Source of the DNA: an uncultured Tateyamaria sp.
GTDB taxonomy: Bacteria > Pseudomonadota > Alphaproteobacteria > Rhodobacterales > Rhodobacteraceae
Assembly (NCBI RefSeq): GCF_947503465.1
Contig: NZ_CANNDN010000001.1
Coordinates: 620,001 to 684,000 of the forward strand
Direction: 5' to 3'
DNA length: 64,000 nt
Program-made: the position numbers and the translations under genes
The notes under the pieces: model-generated
Seen by the model: only the letters and a program-made list of their open reading frames with translations
What the model was told of the DNA's origin: nothing
Database searches by the model: none
Shown here: one piece after another, positions 37,308 through 46,629 of the stretch
How the letters are laid out: every line of letters starts with the position of its first letter
Position numbering within the stretch: position 1 is the stretch's first letter

Positions 37308-37951
37308 TGCCCGACCCGATCAAGCTCGATATCATGTCCGACCCGATTTGCCCCTGGTGCTATATTGGCAAGGCGCATCTTGACCGCGCGCTCGAAGCGC
37401 ATCCGGACCACCCGTTTGTCATCGAATGGCATCCGTTCCAGCTGAACCCCGACATGCCCGCCGAGGGCATGGACCGGCGGACCTATCTGGAAACGAAATT
37501 CGGTGGCAAGGATGGTGCCGTGCGGGCCTATGCACCCGTTGTCGAACATGCCGAAAAGGCCGGTCTCAAGATCGATTTCGAAGGCATGACACGCACCCCA
37601 AACACGCTCGATGCCCATCGCCTGATCCATTGGGCCGGGATCGAGGGCAAGCAGACAGCCGCCGTATCCGCCCTGTTCAAGGCGTATTTTGTCGAAACCC
37701 GCGACATCGGAAACGCCGAAGTGCTGGCCGACATCGCAGACGGGATCGACATGGATGCCAGTGTCGTTCTGCGGCTTCTGGCCTCGGACGCGGACCGCGA
37801 CGACATCGCCGCGCGCGATGCGCATTCCCGCCAGATGGGAATCGGTTCGGTCCCCACCTTCATCGTGGCCAACCAGCATGCCGTTCCGGGGGCCCAACCG
37901 CCCGAGCTTTGGGCAAAAGTCATCTCGGAACTGCGGGCCGGCGCCGCCTGA
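37307..37951 (+). CDS. DsbA-family oxidoreductase, FrnE/2-hydroxychromene-2-carboxylate isomerase-like
   Basis: A 214-residue cytoplasmic thioredoxin-fold protein. The CPWC motif (Cys15, Cys18) is in MSDPICPWCYIGKAHLD, followed by WHPFQLNPDMP, and the cis-proline region is IGSVPTFIVANQHAVPGAQP, all standard for the FrnE branch. Such proteins act as protein disulfide enzymes or as glutathione-type isomerases in polyketide or aromatic pathways. Its start codon shares a base with the ligase stop codon, suggesting a joint pathway. Confidence 0.88.
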   Translation: MPDPIKLDIMSDPICPWCYIGKAHLDRALEAHPDHPFVIEWHPFQLNPDMPAEGMDRRTYLETKFGGKDGAVRAYAPVVEHAEKAGLKIDFEGMTRTPNTLDAHRLIHWAGIEGKQTAAVSALFKAYFVETRDIGNAEVLADIADGIDMDASVVLRLLASDADRDDIAARDAHSRQMGIGSVPTFIVANQHAVPGAQPPELWAKVISELRAGAA

Positions 37952-38078
37952 CAGGCGGATGCGTTCACATTTTAACCGTTTGGTCGATTTTCAACCATAA
38001 GTCGTTGCCATTTCCATTGCGCATCCCCAATGTGCTGCGGAACAGCGTCACCGCAGAACCAACAGAGCAAATCGCCAC

Positions 38079-39290
38079 GTGACCGATCCGGAGGGACAAC
38101 GATTAGGGAAAGCAGAGTTCATTGCCCTGATGGCAATGATGTTTGCAACCATCGCGTTTTCCATTGACGCGATGCTGCCCGCCATGCCCGCCATTGCCGC
38201 CGAGATTGCACCGGGTGGTGTGGCACAGGCCGCTCTGGTCATGACCTTCTTCGTCATCGGCATGGGCGCAGGCACCTTCTTTACCGGGCCGTTGTCGGAT
38301 GCGATCGGGCGCAAGCCGGTGGTTTACCTGGGGCTTGCTGTCTACGCCGTGGGTGCGGTGCTCAGCTGGGTGGCGCCGACGCTTGAACTGATGCTGGCCG
38401 CCCGCGTGTTGCAGGGCCTGGGGGCTGCGGGTCCCCGCGTGGTGTCGACCGCCATCATCCGAGACCTCTACGCTGGTCGGGCCATGGCCAGCATCCTGTC
38501 GCTGACCATGATGGTGTTCCTGCTGGTGCCTGCCATCGCACCGCTTTTGGGCCAGATCATCATGGAGGCCGCGGGCTGGCGTGCGATATTCCCCGCCTTT
38601 CTGATCTTTGCCGTCATTCTGCTGCTGTGGTTCGGCCTGCGGGTGTCTGAAACCCTGCCGCCCGAAAACCGGCGCCCTTTGCGCTGGCCTCTGATGAAAG
38701 ACTCCGTGCGCCAGATGTTTGCGCACCGCACGGTGCGCCTGTCGATCTATGTGCAGACGCTCATGTTGATGATCCTGTTTTCGATCCTGACCATGGTGCA
38801 GCCCATTTTCGAGGTGACCTTTGACCGGGTCGATACGTTCCCGCTGTGGTTCGGCGCCATCGCGCTCGCTTCGGGTATTTCAAGCCTGCTGAATGCTGCC
38901 ATCGTCGGCCGGTTCGGGATGCGGCGGCTGGTGACCTGGGCGCTTGCCGCGCAGGTGGTCATCTCGACCGTCTTTGTGCTGTGGATGGTGGCGGACCTGC
39001 CGGGGCTGTTCTGGTTCTACATCTTCTGGCAATGGGGCGTGATGTTCCAGGGCGGGCTGACCGTTGCCAACCTGAATGCCATCGCGATGGAACCGATGGG
39101 CCACATCGCGGGCATGGCCGCCTCCGTCATCGGGGCCGTATCGACCGTGCTGGGGGCCGCCCTTGCGTCGCCCATTGGCCTGATGTTCGACGGCACGCCC
39201 ATGGCGTTGGTCGCCACCGTTCTGATGGCCTGCATCGTGGCATCCGTGCTTATGCAGCAGATGCGCCGGGCGGAAGAGGCTGTGGCTTAG
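38079..39290 (+). CDS. Multidrug efflux transporter, Bcr/CflA family (MFS)
   Basis: A 403-residue major facilitator protein with 12 predicted helices. The Bcr/CflA features are SIDAMLPAMPAI in helix 1, the loop 2-3 motif GPLSDAIGRKPVVYLGLAVY, and VLQGLGAAGPRVVSTAIIRD in helices 4-5. Proton-driven drug or metabolite export is expected. GTG 38079 is the only reasonable start and lacks a strong ribosome site. The regions on either side carry no regulator of its own. Confidence 0.88.
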   Translation: MTDPEGQRLGKAEFIALMAMMFATIAFSIDAMLPAMPAIAAEIAPGGVAQAALVMTFFVIGMGAGTFFTGPLSDAIGRKPVVYLGLAVYAVGAVLSWVAPTLELMLAARVLQGLGAAGPRVVSTAIIRDLYAGRAMASILSLTMMVFLLVPAIAPLLGQIIMEAAGWRAIFPAFLIFAVILLLWFGLRVSETLPPENRRPLRWPLMKDSVRQMFAHRTVRLSIYVQTLMLMILFSILTMVQPIFEVTFDRVDTFPLWFGAIALASGISSLLNAAIVGRFGMRRLVTWALAAQVVISTVFVLWMVADLPGLFWFYIFWQWGVMFQGGLTVANLNAIAMEPMGHIAGMAASVIGAVSTVLGAALASPIGLMFDGTPMALVATVLMACIVASVLMQQMRRAEEAVA

Positions 39291-39291
39291 T

Positions 39292-39456
39292 TCACGCGCG
39301 TCCGGGCGTCTTCAGGACCAATGCGACGACCAAAAGTATGGACGACACAGACAAAGTCGTAACACAAAGCCATATCAGGCAGCGTTCATTTTTGACTTTG
39401 AAAGTCACACCGGGGATGTCGATGTGGACGGCATAGGTTTCGCTCGTGTTTGTCAT
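39292..39456 (-). CDS. Possible small single-helix membrane protein
   Basis: A 54-residue frame, MTNTSETYAVHIDIPG and onward, with one membrane helix (CLIWLCVTTLSVSSILLVVA) near its C-terminus. ATG 39456 has CGGAG 9 nt upstream. It ends 2 nt from the MFS stop codon on the other strand. No family is recognised; kept because the ribosome site and helix are coherent. Confidence 0.4.
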   Translation of the reverse strand: MTNTSETYAVHIDIPGVTFKVKNERCLIWLCVTTLSVSSILLVVALVLKTPGRA

Positions 39457-39608
39457 AAGAACCAACTCCGAAGTGCAGCTGATTCTTGCATACTCCAACG
39501 CATGGGATAGTCGCGATTAAGCAATTCTGACTCGCGCATCCAGCGTCAGTTAAATTTTTCTTGTCTACCCTATGTAGGTGTGCAGTCCTGCAAACTACCA
39601 GATGCCGT

Positions 39609-42600
39609 TTACGCCTTCGTCTTTTTCTTCTCCGCCACGATTTTCTCCGCCAGATCACGTGCAAGCGCAAAGGCGCCCTTGATCTTGTCGCTGTCCTTTT
39701 TCCAGTCCCGTCGCACCACGATCTTGTTGTCCTTGACCTTTGCCATGCCGCGCTGGTCCTGGATGAACTCCACCAGCCCCTGGGGCGAGGCGAACTTGTC
39801 ATTGTGGAACTGGATCGTCGCCCCTCTTGGCCCGCCATCCAGCTTGGCAATGCCCGCCCGCTTGCACATCGCCTTGATGCGCACCACCAGCATCAGCGTG
39901 TTCACCTCCTTGGGCAGCTTGCCAAAGCGGTCGATCAATTCGGCGGCAAAGCCTTCCAACTCCACCTTGGTCGTCAACTCGGACAACCGGCGGTACAGGC
40001 CCAGCCGCACGTCCAGGTCGGGCACGTAATCGTCGGGGATCAGCACCGGCACGCCCAGATTGATCTGGGGCGCCCATTGCCCGTCGTCATCGGCCAGCCC
40101 CTCCATCTCGCCCGCCTTGATCTTGCCGATCGCCTCTTCGAGCATGGATTGATACAACTCAAAGCCCACATCGCGCATCTGGCCCGACTGTTCCTCGCCC
40201 AAAAGATTGCCAGCCCCGCGAATATCAAGGTCCTGAGACGCCAGCGTGAACCCCGCCCCCAGCGTATCCAGCGACCCCAGCACGCGCAGCCGCTTTTCCG
40301 CCGTGACCGTCAGCTTGGCACGCGGCTTGGTGGTGAGATACGCATAGGCCCGTGTCTTTGAGCGACCCACGCGACCCCGGATCTGGTACAGCTGCGCCAG
40401 ACCAAACATGTCGGCCCGGTGAATGACCATCGTGTTGGCCGTCGGAATATCCAACCCGCTCTCGACAATCGTGGTCGCCAGCAACACATCGAACTTGCCG
40501 TCGTAAAAGGCGTTCATGCGGTCATCCAACTCGCCCGCTGCCATCTGACCATGGGCCACGACATAGGTAAGTTCGGGAAGTTGTTCTTTCAGGAACGCCT
40601 CGATCTCCGGCAGGTCACTGATACGCGGCACGACATAAAAGCTTTGCCCACCACGATAATGCTCGCGCAGCAGCGCCTCGCGGATCGTCACAGTATCAAA
40701 TTCGGACACGTATGTACGGATCGCCAGACGGTCCACCGGGGGTGTGCCGATGATCGAAAGGTCACGCACGCCGGTCAGCGACAATTGCAGGGTCCGTGGA
40801 ATAGGCGTGGCTGTCAGGGTCAGCACATGCACGTCAGACCGCATCTGCTTCAGCCGCTCCTTGTGGCCCACACCAAACTTCTGTTCCTCGTCGATGACCA
40901 GCAGACCCAGGTTCTGGAACCGCACCCCCTTGGCCAGCAGCGCATGCGTGCCCACCACGATATCCGCCGTGCCCTTCGACATCCCGTCGCGGGTCACCGC
41001 CGCATCCTTGGCACTGACAAAGCGCGAAAGCTGCCGCACTTCGATTGGAAACCCCCGAAACCGCTCGGCAAAGCTCTTGTAATGCTGCCGCGCAAGCAGC
41101 GTCGTGGGCGCAATTACCGCCACCTGTACGCCCGACATGGCGGCCACAAAGGCCGCGCGCATCGCCACTTCGGTCTTGCCAAAGCCCACATCGCCGCAGA
41201 TCAGCCGGTCCATCGGCTGCCCAGCCCCCAGATCGTCCATCACGGCGGCAATGGCATTCAGCTGATCGTCGGTTTCCTGATAGGGGAACCGTGCCGCAAA
41301 GGCGTCCCACATGCCCGGGGGCGGCTCCAGGATCGGGGCCTTGCGCAAGGCACGTTCGGCAGCGATGCGGATCAACCGGTCCGCCATCTCGCGAATACGC
41401 TCTTTCAGCCTTGCCTTCTTGGCCTGCCACGCGCCGCCGCCCAGCCGGTCCAGCAGGCCCTCATCGTGGCCATATTTGGACAGCAATTCGATGTTCTCGA
41501 CCGGCAGGTACAGCTTTGACCGCTCTGCGTATTCCAGCAGCAGACACTCATGCGCGGCACCGGCCGCAGTCACCACCTCCATGCCCTGATAGCGGCCAAT
41601 CCCGTGATCCACATGCACCACCAGATCACCAGGCGACAGCGATTGCGTCTCGGTCAGGAAATTCTCGGCCCGGCGCTTCTTCTTGGGTTGACGGATCAGC
41701 CGGTCGCCCAGCACATCCTGTTCGGAAATGACGGTCAGGCCCGGCGCCTCGAACCCATGTTCCAGCGCCCAGACCGCCAGGTGCAGGCCGCGTTTGCCCA
41801 CACGCGTGGCGTTGGGGATCGGAACGACCCCGGCCAAACCCTCGTCTTCAATCAGGCCGGTCAGACGCTCGCGCGCCCCTTCGGAATAGCTTGCAATGAC
41901 AACCGGACCATCGGCCATCTTCGCTTTGACATGCGCCGCCAAAGACCCGAACAGGCTGACGGTTTCCTGTTGACGTTCGGGTGAAAAATTGCGCCCGATG
42001 CGCCCGCCCGCATCAATCACACCGGGGCCGGTTGCCTGCGGCAGTTGCGCGAATGACAGCACGCGGAACCCGGCCACCGCCGCCTCCCACGCCGCATCGT
42101 CCAGATACAGACCCGACGGCTTAGCCGGCTTGTAGACGCTGTCCATTTTCGACCGGTTTTCCATCGCCAGCCGGCGCGTCTCGTACTGGTCCTCGATGCT
42201 GTCCCAGCGGGCAAGGCGCGCAGGCGTCACCTGATCATCCAGCGTGATCGTCGCCCCCGGCAGGTAATCCAGCAGCGTGTCCAAACGATCATGGAACAAG
42301 GGCAACCAATGCTCCGCCCCCTGATGCTTGCGCCCCGCGCTCACCGCCTCGTACAGCGGGTCGTCCGTACCCGCCGCCCCGAATTCAAGGCGATAGTTCT
42401 GCCGGAACCGCGTGATCGCTGCCTCGTCCAGGATCACCTCGGACACCGGGGCCAGTTCGATCACATCCAGCTTTTCGGTCGTGCGCTGCGTGGCCGGATC
42501 AAACCGGCGCGCGCCGTCCAGCACATCGCCAAACAGGTCCAGGCGCACAGGCCCCAAATCGCCGGGAGGATAGATGTCGATGATGCCGCCCCGAATGGCA

Positions 42601-43061
42601 TAGTCGCCGGGCTCCATCACCGTGGGGCTTTGGACAAAACCCATGCGCACCAGAAATTGCCGCAGCGCGCCCTCGTCCACGCGGTTGCCCACGGTCGCGG
42701 AAAACGCGGCCTCGCGCAGCAAAGCGCGCGCAGGCACCCGCTGGGTGGCGGCATTGAGCGTGGTCAGCAATATGAACCGGTCGGGCATCCCGTGTACCAG
42801 CGCGGCCAGTGTCGCCATCCGCTGGGCCGAGATATCGGCATTGGGCGACACCCGGTCATAGGGCAGGCAATCCCAGCCGGGAAAGACCAGAACCGGCATG
42901 TCGGGTGCAAAGAACCGCAGCGCCGCCTGCATCGCCGCCAACCGCTTGTCGTCGCGCGCGACATGGCACACCGGACCACCCTTGGCGACCTCGTCAAGGA
43001 TCAGACGTGCGTCAAATCCCTCGGGCGCGCCGGACACGGTGATATGGGTCTGCTCGGGCAT
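39609..43061 (-). CDS. mfd: Transcription-repair coupling factor
   Basis: A 1150-residue Mfd, which removes stalled RNA polymerase from damaged DNA and recruits UvrA. From N to C: UvrB-like domain; RNA-polymerase-interacting domain (LSPGDLVVHVDHGIGRYQGM); helicase motor with Walker A LICGDVGFGKTEVAMRAAF, the DEEQ box VIDEEQKFGVGHKERLK, TLTATPIPRTL and QIRGRVGRSKTRAYAYL; and the C-terminal autoinhibitory domain (DYVPDLDVRLGLYRRLSEL), ending in a lysine-rich tail. ATG 43061 follows a short ACGAG site. Confidence 0.97.
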   Translation of the reverse strand: MPEQTHITVSGAPEGFDARLILDEVAKGGPVCHVARDDKRLAAMQAALRFFAPDMPVLVFPGWDCLPYDRVSPNADISAQRMATLAALVHGMPDRFILLTTLNAATQRVPARALLREAAFSATVGNRVDEGALRQFLVRMGFVQSPTVMEPGDYAIRGGIIDIYPPGDLGPVRLDLFGDVLDGARRFDPATQRTTEKLDVIELAPVSEVILDEAAITRFRQNYRLEFGAAGTDDPLYEAVSAGRKHQGAEHWLPLFHDRLDTLLDYLPGATITLDDQVTPARLARWDSIEDQYETRRLAMENRSKMDSVYKPAKPSGLYLDDAAWEAAVAGFRVLSFAQLPQATGPGVIDAGGRIGRNFSPERQQETVSLFGSLAAHVKAKMADGPVVIASYSEGARERLTGLIEDEGLAGVVPIPNATRVGKRGLHLAVWALEHGFEAPGLTVISEQDVLGDRLIRQPKKKRRAENFLTETQSLSPGDLVVHVDHGIGRYQGMEVVTAAGAAHECLLLEYAERSKLYLPVENIELLSKYGHDEGLLDRLGGGAWQAKKARLKERIREMADRLIRIAAERALRKAPILEPPPGMWDAFAARFPYQETDDQLNAIAAVMDDLGAGQPMDRLICGDVGFGKTEVAMRAAFVAAMSGVQVAVIAPTTLLARQHYKSFAERFRGFPIEVRQLSRFVSAKDAAVTRDGMSKGTADIVVGTHALLAKGVRFQNLGLLVIDEEQKFGVGHKERLKQMRSDVHVLTLTATPIPRTLQLSLTGVRDLSIIGTPPVDRLAIRTYVSEFDTVTIREALLREHYRGGQSFYVVPRISDLPEIEAFLKEQLPELTYVVAHGQMAAGELDDRMNAFYDGKFDVLLATTIVESGLDIPTANTMVIHRADMFGLAQLYQIRGRVGRSKTRAYAYLTTKPRAKLTVTAEKRLRVLGSLDTLGAGFTLASQDLDIRGAGNLLGEEQSGQMRDVGFELYQSMLEEAIGKIKAGEMEGLADDDGQWAPQINLGVPVLIPDDYVPDLDVRLGLYRRLSELTTKVELEGFAAELIDRFGKLPKEVNTLMLVVRIKAMCKRAGIAKLDGGPRGATIQFHNDKFASPQGLVEFIQDQRGMAKVKDNKIVVRRDWKKDSDKIKGAFALARDLAEKIVAEKKKTKA

Positions 43062-43125
43062 GAAACTCGTCAGGCGGAAGGGTTCGGGATCAAGAGCGCT
43101 TCAATTGGGGCTTTCGCCCCGACTG

Positions 43126-43653
43126 TCAACCGGCCAGCGGCCCGATTGACAGGTTTTGGTACATCCCCCACAGCGCGGTCACGAAAATCGACACCATGCC
43201 GATGGCCTGCACCATTGTGCGATGGCGCGTCATGCGCCGCCACAACGCCTCTCCGGTCGCTTCCTCTTCCTGGATCAGGCGGGCGGTGGACAGGTTCAGC
43301 GCCCCGACGATGCTCATTGGAAAGCCCAGCAGGAACAGGGCTTGCGCAAATTCCAGATCATAGATGAAACCCAGCAGAACCAGACCGGTCAACACGAAAC
43401 ACGCAAACCCCAGCAGCCACAGGCCCGACACGGATGCAATGAACAGGATGCGGTTGGTATTGATGCGGATCAGGTCCTCCAGATCCGCCGCCGCCTGCCC
43501 GCCATGCCGACGGGCCCGCGCGACCATGTCGTAAGGCACGCCCAGCACCCAGTGGCTGGCGGTCGACCACACGACCGCCAACGCGATCCAGAACCAAAGG
43601 TTCGAGAACGAGCGCATGTCGATGAGCTCAAAGATGGTGTCGTACCAGTCCAC
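43126..43653 (-). CDS. Four-helix inner-membrane protein of unknown function
   Basis: A 175-residue protein with about four membrane helices (near 15-37, 70-95, 100-125, 145-168) and a cytoplasmic loop rich in Arg. MDWYDTIFELIDMRSFSNLW is strongly conserved-looking. I recall roseobacter homologues being labelled component of SufBCD complex, but nothing here supports that: no suf genes are nearby and the protein is integral to the membrane. Start is GTG 43653 with AGGACAG upstream. It precedes mfd by 64 nt on the same strand. Confidence 0.7.
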   Translation of the reverse strand: MDWYDTIFELIDMRSFSNLWFWIALAVVWSTASHWVLGVPYDMVARARRHGGQAAADLEDLIRINTNRILFIASVSGLWLLGFACFVLTGLVLLGFIYDLEFAQALFLLGFPMSIVGALNLSTARLIQEEEATGEALWRRMTRHRTMVQAIGMVSIFVTALWGMYQNLSIGPLAG

Positions 43654-43794
43654 GCGCTGTCCTGTCGCCGCGTTTCGCGGGCTTTCTTGCTTGCTTCGCG
43701 GTCCCTCTTAGCGTGCACGCGCCCCGGTGCCTAGACTTGGCAAGCGCAAAAATCCATGCCACCCATGCACTGTCACTCAAACTGGACACTTGTC

Positions 43795-44808
43795 ATGCGC
43801 CCGACCCAAGCCCCCTATCCCACCACCCGCCTGCGCCGCACCCGTCAAAGCCCCGCGATCCGTGGCCTCGTGCGGCAAAACACGCTGTCGGTCGACGATT
43901 TCATCTGGCCGGTCTTCGTGCGCAGCGGCGAACGGATCGAGGAACCCATCCCGTCGATGCCCGGCGTCGTGCGCCGCTCGGTCGACAAGGTGGTCGACGC
44001 CGCCCGCGAGGCCGCCGATCTGGGCATCCCCGCCATCTGCATCTTCCCCTATACCGGATTGGAAGAACGGACCGAAGACTGCGCGGGCGCATGGGACCCC
44101 GACAACCACGCCAACCGCGCCATCCGCGCCATCAAACAGGCGGTGCCCGACATCGCGGTCATGACCGATGTGGCCCTGGATACCTATAACATCAACGGCC
44201 ATGACGGGTTTGTCGAAGATGGCAAGATCGTGAATGACCGCACGGTCGAGGCGCTGGTGAAAATGGCCCTGTCGCAGGCCGACGCGGGCGCCGACATCAT
44301 CGGCCCCTCGGACATGATGGATGGCCGTATCGGCGCCATCCGCGCAGCCCTTGAAGGCGCAGGGCATCAAAACGTGATGATCCTCAGCTATGCCGCAAAA
44401 TATGCCTCGGCCTTCTATGGGCCATTCCGCGATGCGGTGGGCGCATCCGGGGCCCTGACGGGTGACAAGAAGACCTACCAGATGGACCCCGGCAATTCGG
44501 ACGAAGCCCTGCGGCTGATCGAACGGGACCTCGGCGAAGGGGCCGACATGGTCATGGTCAAACCCGGCCTGCCCTATCTCGACATCTGCCGACGCGTCAA
44601 AGATGCCTTCGGCGCGCCAACCTTCGCCTACCAGGTGTCGGGCGAATACGCGATGATCAAGGCCGCCAGCGCCAACGGATGGGTGGACCACGACCGGGTG
44701 ATGATGGAAAGCCTGATGGCCTTCAAACGTGCAGGCTGTGACGGCATCCTGACATATTTCGCCCCCGCAGCGGCAACACTGCTGAACAGCAGCCAGGCCA
44801 GTCCCTGA
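43795..44808 (+). CDS. hemB: Delta-aminolevulinic acid dehydratase (porphobilinogen synthase)
   Basis: A 337-residue HemB, which condenses two 5-aminolevulinate molecules to porphobilinogen for haem, bacteriochlorophyll and B12. The two active-site lysines are in LSYAAKYASAFYGPFRD and MVMVKPGLPYLDICR. The metal loop reads DVALDTYNINGHDG rather than the cysteine-rich zinc version, marking a magnesium/potassium-type enzyme as known from Rhodobacter. ATG 43795 begins the family N-terminus; an upstream in-frame ATG at 43756 adds 13 unlike residues and is less likely. Confidence 0.95.
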   Translation: MRPTQAPYPTTRLRRTRQSPAIRGLVRQNTLSVDDFIWPVFVRSGERIEEPIPSMPGVVRRSVDKVVDAAREAADLGIPAICIFPYTGLEERTEDCAGAWDPDNHANRAIRAIKQAVPDIAVMTDVALDTYNINGHDGFVEDGKIVNDRTVEALVKMALSQADAGADIIGPSDMMDGRIGAIRAALEGAGHQNVMILSYAAKYASAFYGPFRDAVGASGALTGDKKTYQMDPGNSDEALRLIERDLGEGADMVMVKPGLPYLDICRRVKDAFGAPTFAYQVSGEYAMIKAASANGWVDHDRVMMESLMAFKRAGCDGILTYFAPAAATLLNSSQASP

Positions 44809-44843
44809 CACACAAGCGCGCGACACCCATGACGCCCCTCAAT

Positions 44844-44899
44844 TTCTTCCGGCTCAAAATATCCCGGGGGAGGTGCCACGCACCGGGGGCAGAGCCCCC
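44844..44899 (+). repeat. Dispersed intergenic repeat, copy 3
   Basis: TTCTTCCGGC, then AAAATATCCCGGGG, a hairpin GGTGC-CAC-GCACC, and the closing hairpin GGGGGC-AGA-GCCCCC. It lies 36 nt after hemB. The element order matches copy 1 at 1510-1569. Confidence 0.6.
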
Positions 44900-45021
44900 A
44901 AATCCCCGGCAAAAACCCGCCCAGACCCCACCGCATAGTGACAGGCCGTCGCAATCGGCGTATATTTGCACACAAGCGCGGGTAAACCGCGCAAACCCAA
45001 GAACTATACAGGCGGTTCACT

Positions 45022-45588
45022 ATGAAAACGAACGGGATCTCGCGGCGTGCATTCGCCGCAGGGGCGCTGGCAGGCACGGGCCTTCTGGCGGCATGTGGAA
45101 ATGGCATTGGCAGTCGCGGCGGGTCGCTGATCGACGCGCGGGTCGATGCAACACTTGAAGAAATGTACCGCAGCTACCCCAACACGGTACAATTGGCGCA
45201 AAAGGCAAACGGCATGCTGGTGATGCCACTGGTGACCGAAGCCGGGCTTGGCTTTGGCGGGGCCTATGGACGCGGCGCGCTGCGCGTGGACAATGCCACC
45301 ATCGACTACTACTCGGTGCTCAAGGGGTCGGGCGGGCTGCAGATCGGCGCACAGCAATTTGCGCATGTCCTGTTCTTCATGACCCAGGATGCGCTGAGCG
45401 AATTCCGCCGTGGCCCCGGCTGGGCCGCAGGTGCGGACCTCGAATATGTGGTGTCCGATCAGGGCGACAGCGTCGCGGCTGACACGACAACAGCGCTGTC
45501 ACCGGTGCTGGCGGCCGTCTTCGCGCGCGCCGGCCTGCGCATCGGCGCCACGCTTGAAGGCACCAAATACACGCGCATCATTCCCTGA
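45022..45588 (+). CDS. SYLF-domain (Ysc84/DUF500) lipoprotein, probable Tat substrate
   Basis: A 188-residue exported protein. The N-terminus MKTNGISRRAFAAGALAG carries twin arginines and leads to the lipobox LLAAC (Cys25), so it is probably a Tat-exported lipoprotein. The mature part matches the lipid-binding SYLF domain: VMPLVTEAGLGFGGAYGRGAL, DYYSVLKGSGGLQIGAQ and VVSDQGDSVAADTTTALS. Bacterial SYLF proteins are little characterised; membrane lipid binding is the usual guess. A modest AGGCGG site precedes ATG 45022. Confidence 0.85.
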   Translation: MKTNGISRRAFAAGALAGTGLLAACGNGIGSRGGSLIDARVDATLEEMYRSYPNTVQLAQKANGMLVMPLVTEAGLGFGGAYGRGALRVDNATIDYYSVLKGSGGLQIGAQQFAHVLFFMTQDALSEFRRGPGWAAGADLEYVVSDQGDSVAADTTTALSPVLAAVFARAGLRIGATLEGTKYTRIIP

Positions 45589-45648
45589 TACCGGGCCGGT
45601 GGGCGGGCGAATTGGCAAAGCCAAGAGTCCACCCGCCGGCAGAGATCA

Positions 45649-46521
45649 TCACCCGATGTTGCGCAACCGCTTGAACAGGCTGGACGTGTCCCAACGCCCG
45701 CCCCCCATCTTCTGCACGTCCTTGTAAAACTGATCGACCAGCGCCGTCACCGGCAGACTGGCTCCGTTCTCGTCCGCCGTGTCCAGACAGATGCCCAGAT
45801 CCTTGCGCATCCAGTCCGTGGCAAATCCGTGATCAAAGTGGTCATCCAGCATGGTCTCATACCGGTTCGACATCTGCCACGATCCCGCAGCGCCCTGTGA
45901 AATCACCTCGACCACGGCGCGCCCGTCCAGCCCGGCCTTCTCGGCGAAATGCAGTGCCTCGGACAGGCCCTGTACCACACCGGCAATGGCGATCTGGTTG
46001 CACATCTTGGTCATCTGTCCTGCGCCGCTGCCCCCGATCCGGCGGCACAGCTTGGCATAGGCCTGCATGATCGGCTCGGCCCGGTCATAGGCCCCTTGGT
46101 CACCGCCGCACATGATCGACAACTGCCCATTCTCGGCCCCCGCCTGCCCGCCCGAAATCGGGGCATCCACAAAACTGATCTGGGCCGCATCGGCCGCGGC
46201 ATACAGCTCGGCCGTCACCTTGGCCGACACGGTGGTATGATCGACAAACACCGTGCCCGTCCCCATCCCGGCAAAGGCGCCATCATCCCCCAGACAAACG
46301 GACCGCAAATCATCATCATTGCCGACGCAGGCCATCACGAAATCGGCCCCTTCGGCGGCGACACGCGGTGTTGTCGCCATGGCGCCACCATGGTCGCTGA
46401 CCCAATTCTGCGCCTTGGACGCCGTGCGGTTATACACTGTCACCTGGTGACCCGCTTTCAACAGATGCCCCGCCATCGGCGCGCCCATCACGCCCATCCC
46501 CAAAAATGCCAGCTTCGCCAT
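45649..46521 (-). CDS. NAD(P)-dependent beta-hydroxyacid dehydrogenase (3-hydroxyisobutyrate dehydrogenase/GarR family)
   Basis: A 290-residue dehydrogenase. Residues 1-165 form the Rossmann domain starting LAFLGMGVMGAPMAGHLLKAGH, with the substrate motif DAPISGGQAGAENGQLSIM; the helical C-terminal domain has the catalytic lysine in GAGQMTKMCNQIAIAG. Substrates in the family include 3-hydroxyisobutyrate, tartronate semialdehyde and succinic semialdehyde; this sequence does not decide among them. GAGGGATC precedes ATG 46521. It diverges from the acylase gene. Confidence 0.9.
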   Translation of the reverse strand: MAKLAFLGMGVMGAPMAGHLLKAGHQVTVYNRTASKAQNWVSDHGGAMATTPRVAAEGADFVMACVGNDDDLRSVCLGDDGAFAGMGTGTVFVDHTTVSAKVTAELYAAADAAQISFVDAPISGGQAGAENGQLSIMCGGDQGAYDRAEPIMQAYAKLCRRIGGSGAGQMTKMCNQIAIAGVVQGLSEALHFAEKAGLDGRAVVEVISQGAAGSWQMSNRYETMLDDHFDHGFATDWMRKDLGICLDTADENGASLPVTALVDQFYKDVQKMGGGRWDTSSLFKRLRNIG

Positions 46522-46629
46522 GATGATCCCTCGCCTTTTGCGCCGCCTGCGGCTTGCGCTTCTTCCCCTGCCTACCTAACAGTCATGGCCCAAGCGTCAA
46601 CGCATCCAAGGACAAGGATCAGCATCGGC

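Noticed and set aside
43107-43120. Hairpin GGGGC-TTTC-GCCCC between the four-helix membrane gene and mfd
   Set aside because: Short stem with no T-run on either strand; not enough for a terminator or attenuator call.
43126-43653. Annotating the four-helix protein as part of the SufBCD complex
   Set aside because: The label is remembered from homologues but the sequence is an integral membrane protein with no suf genes near it.
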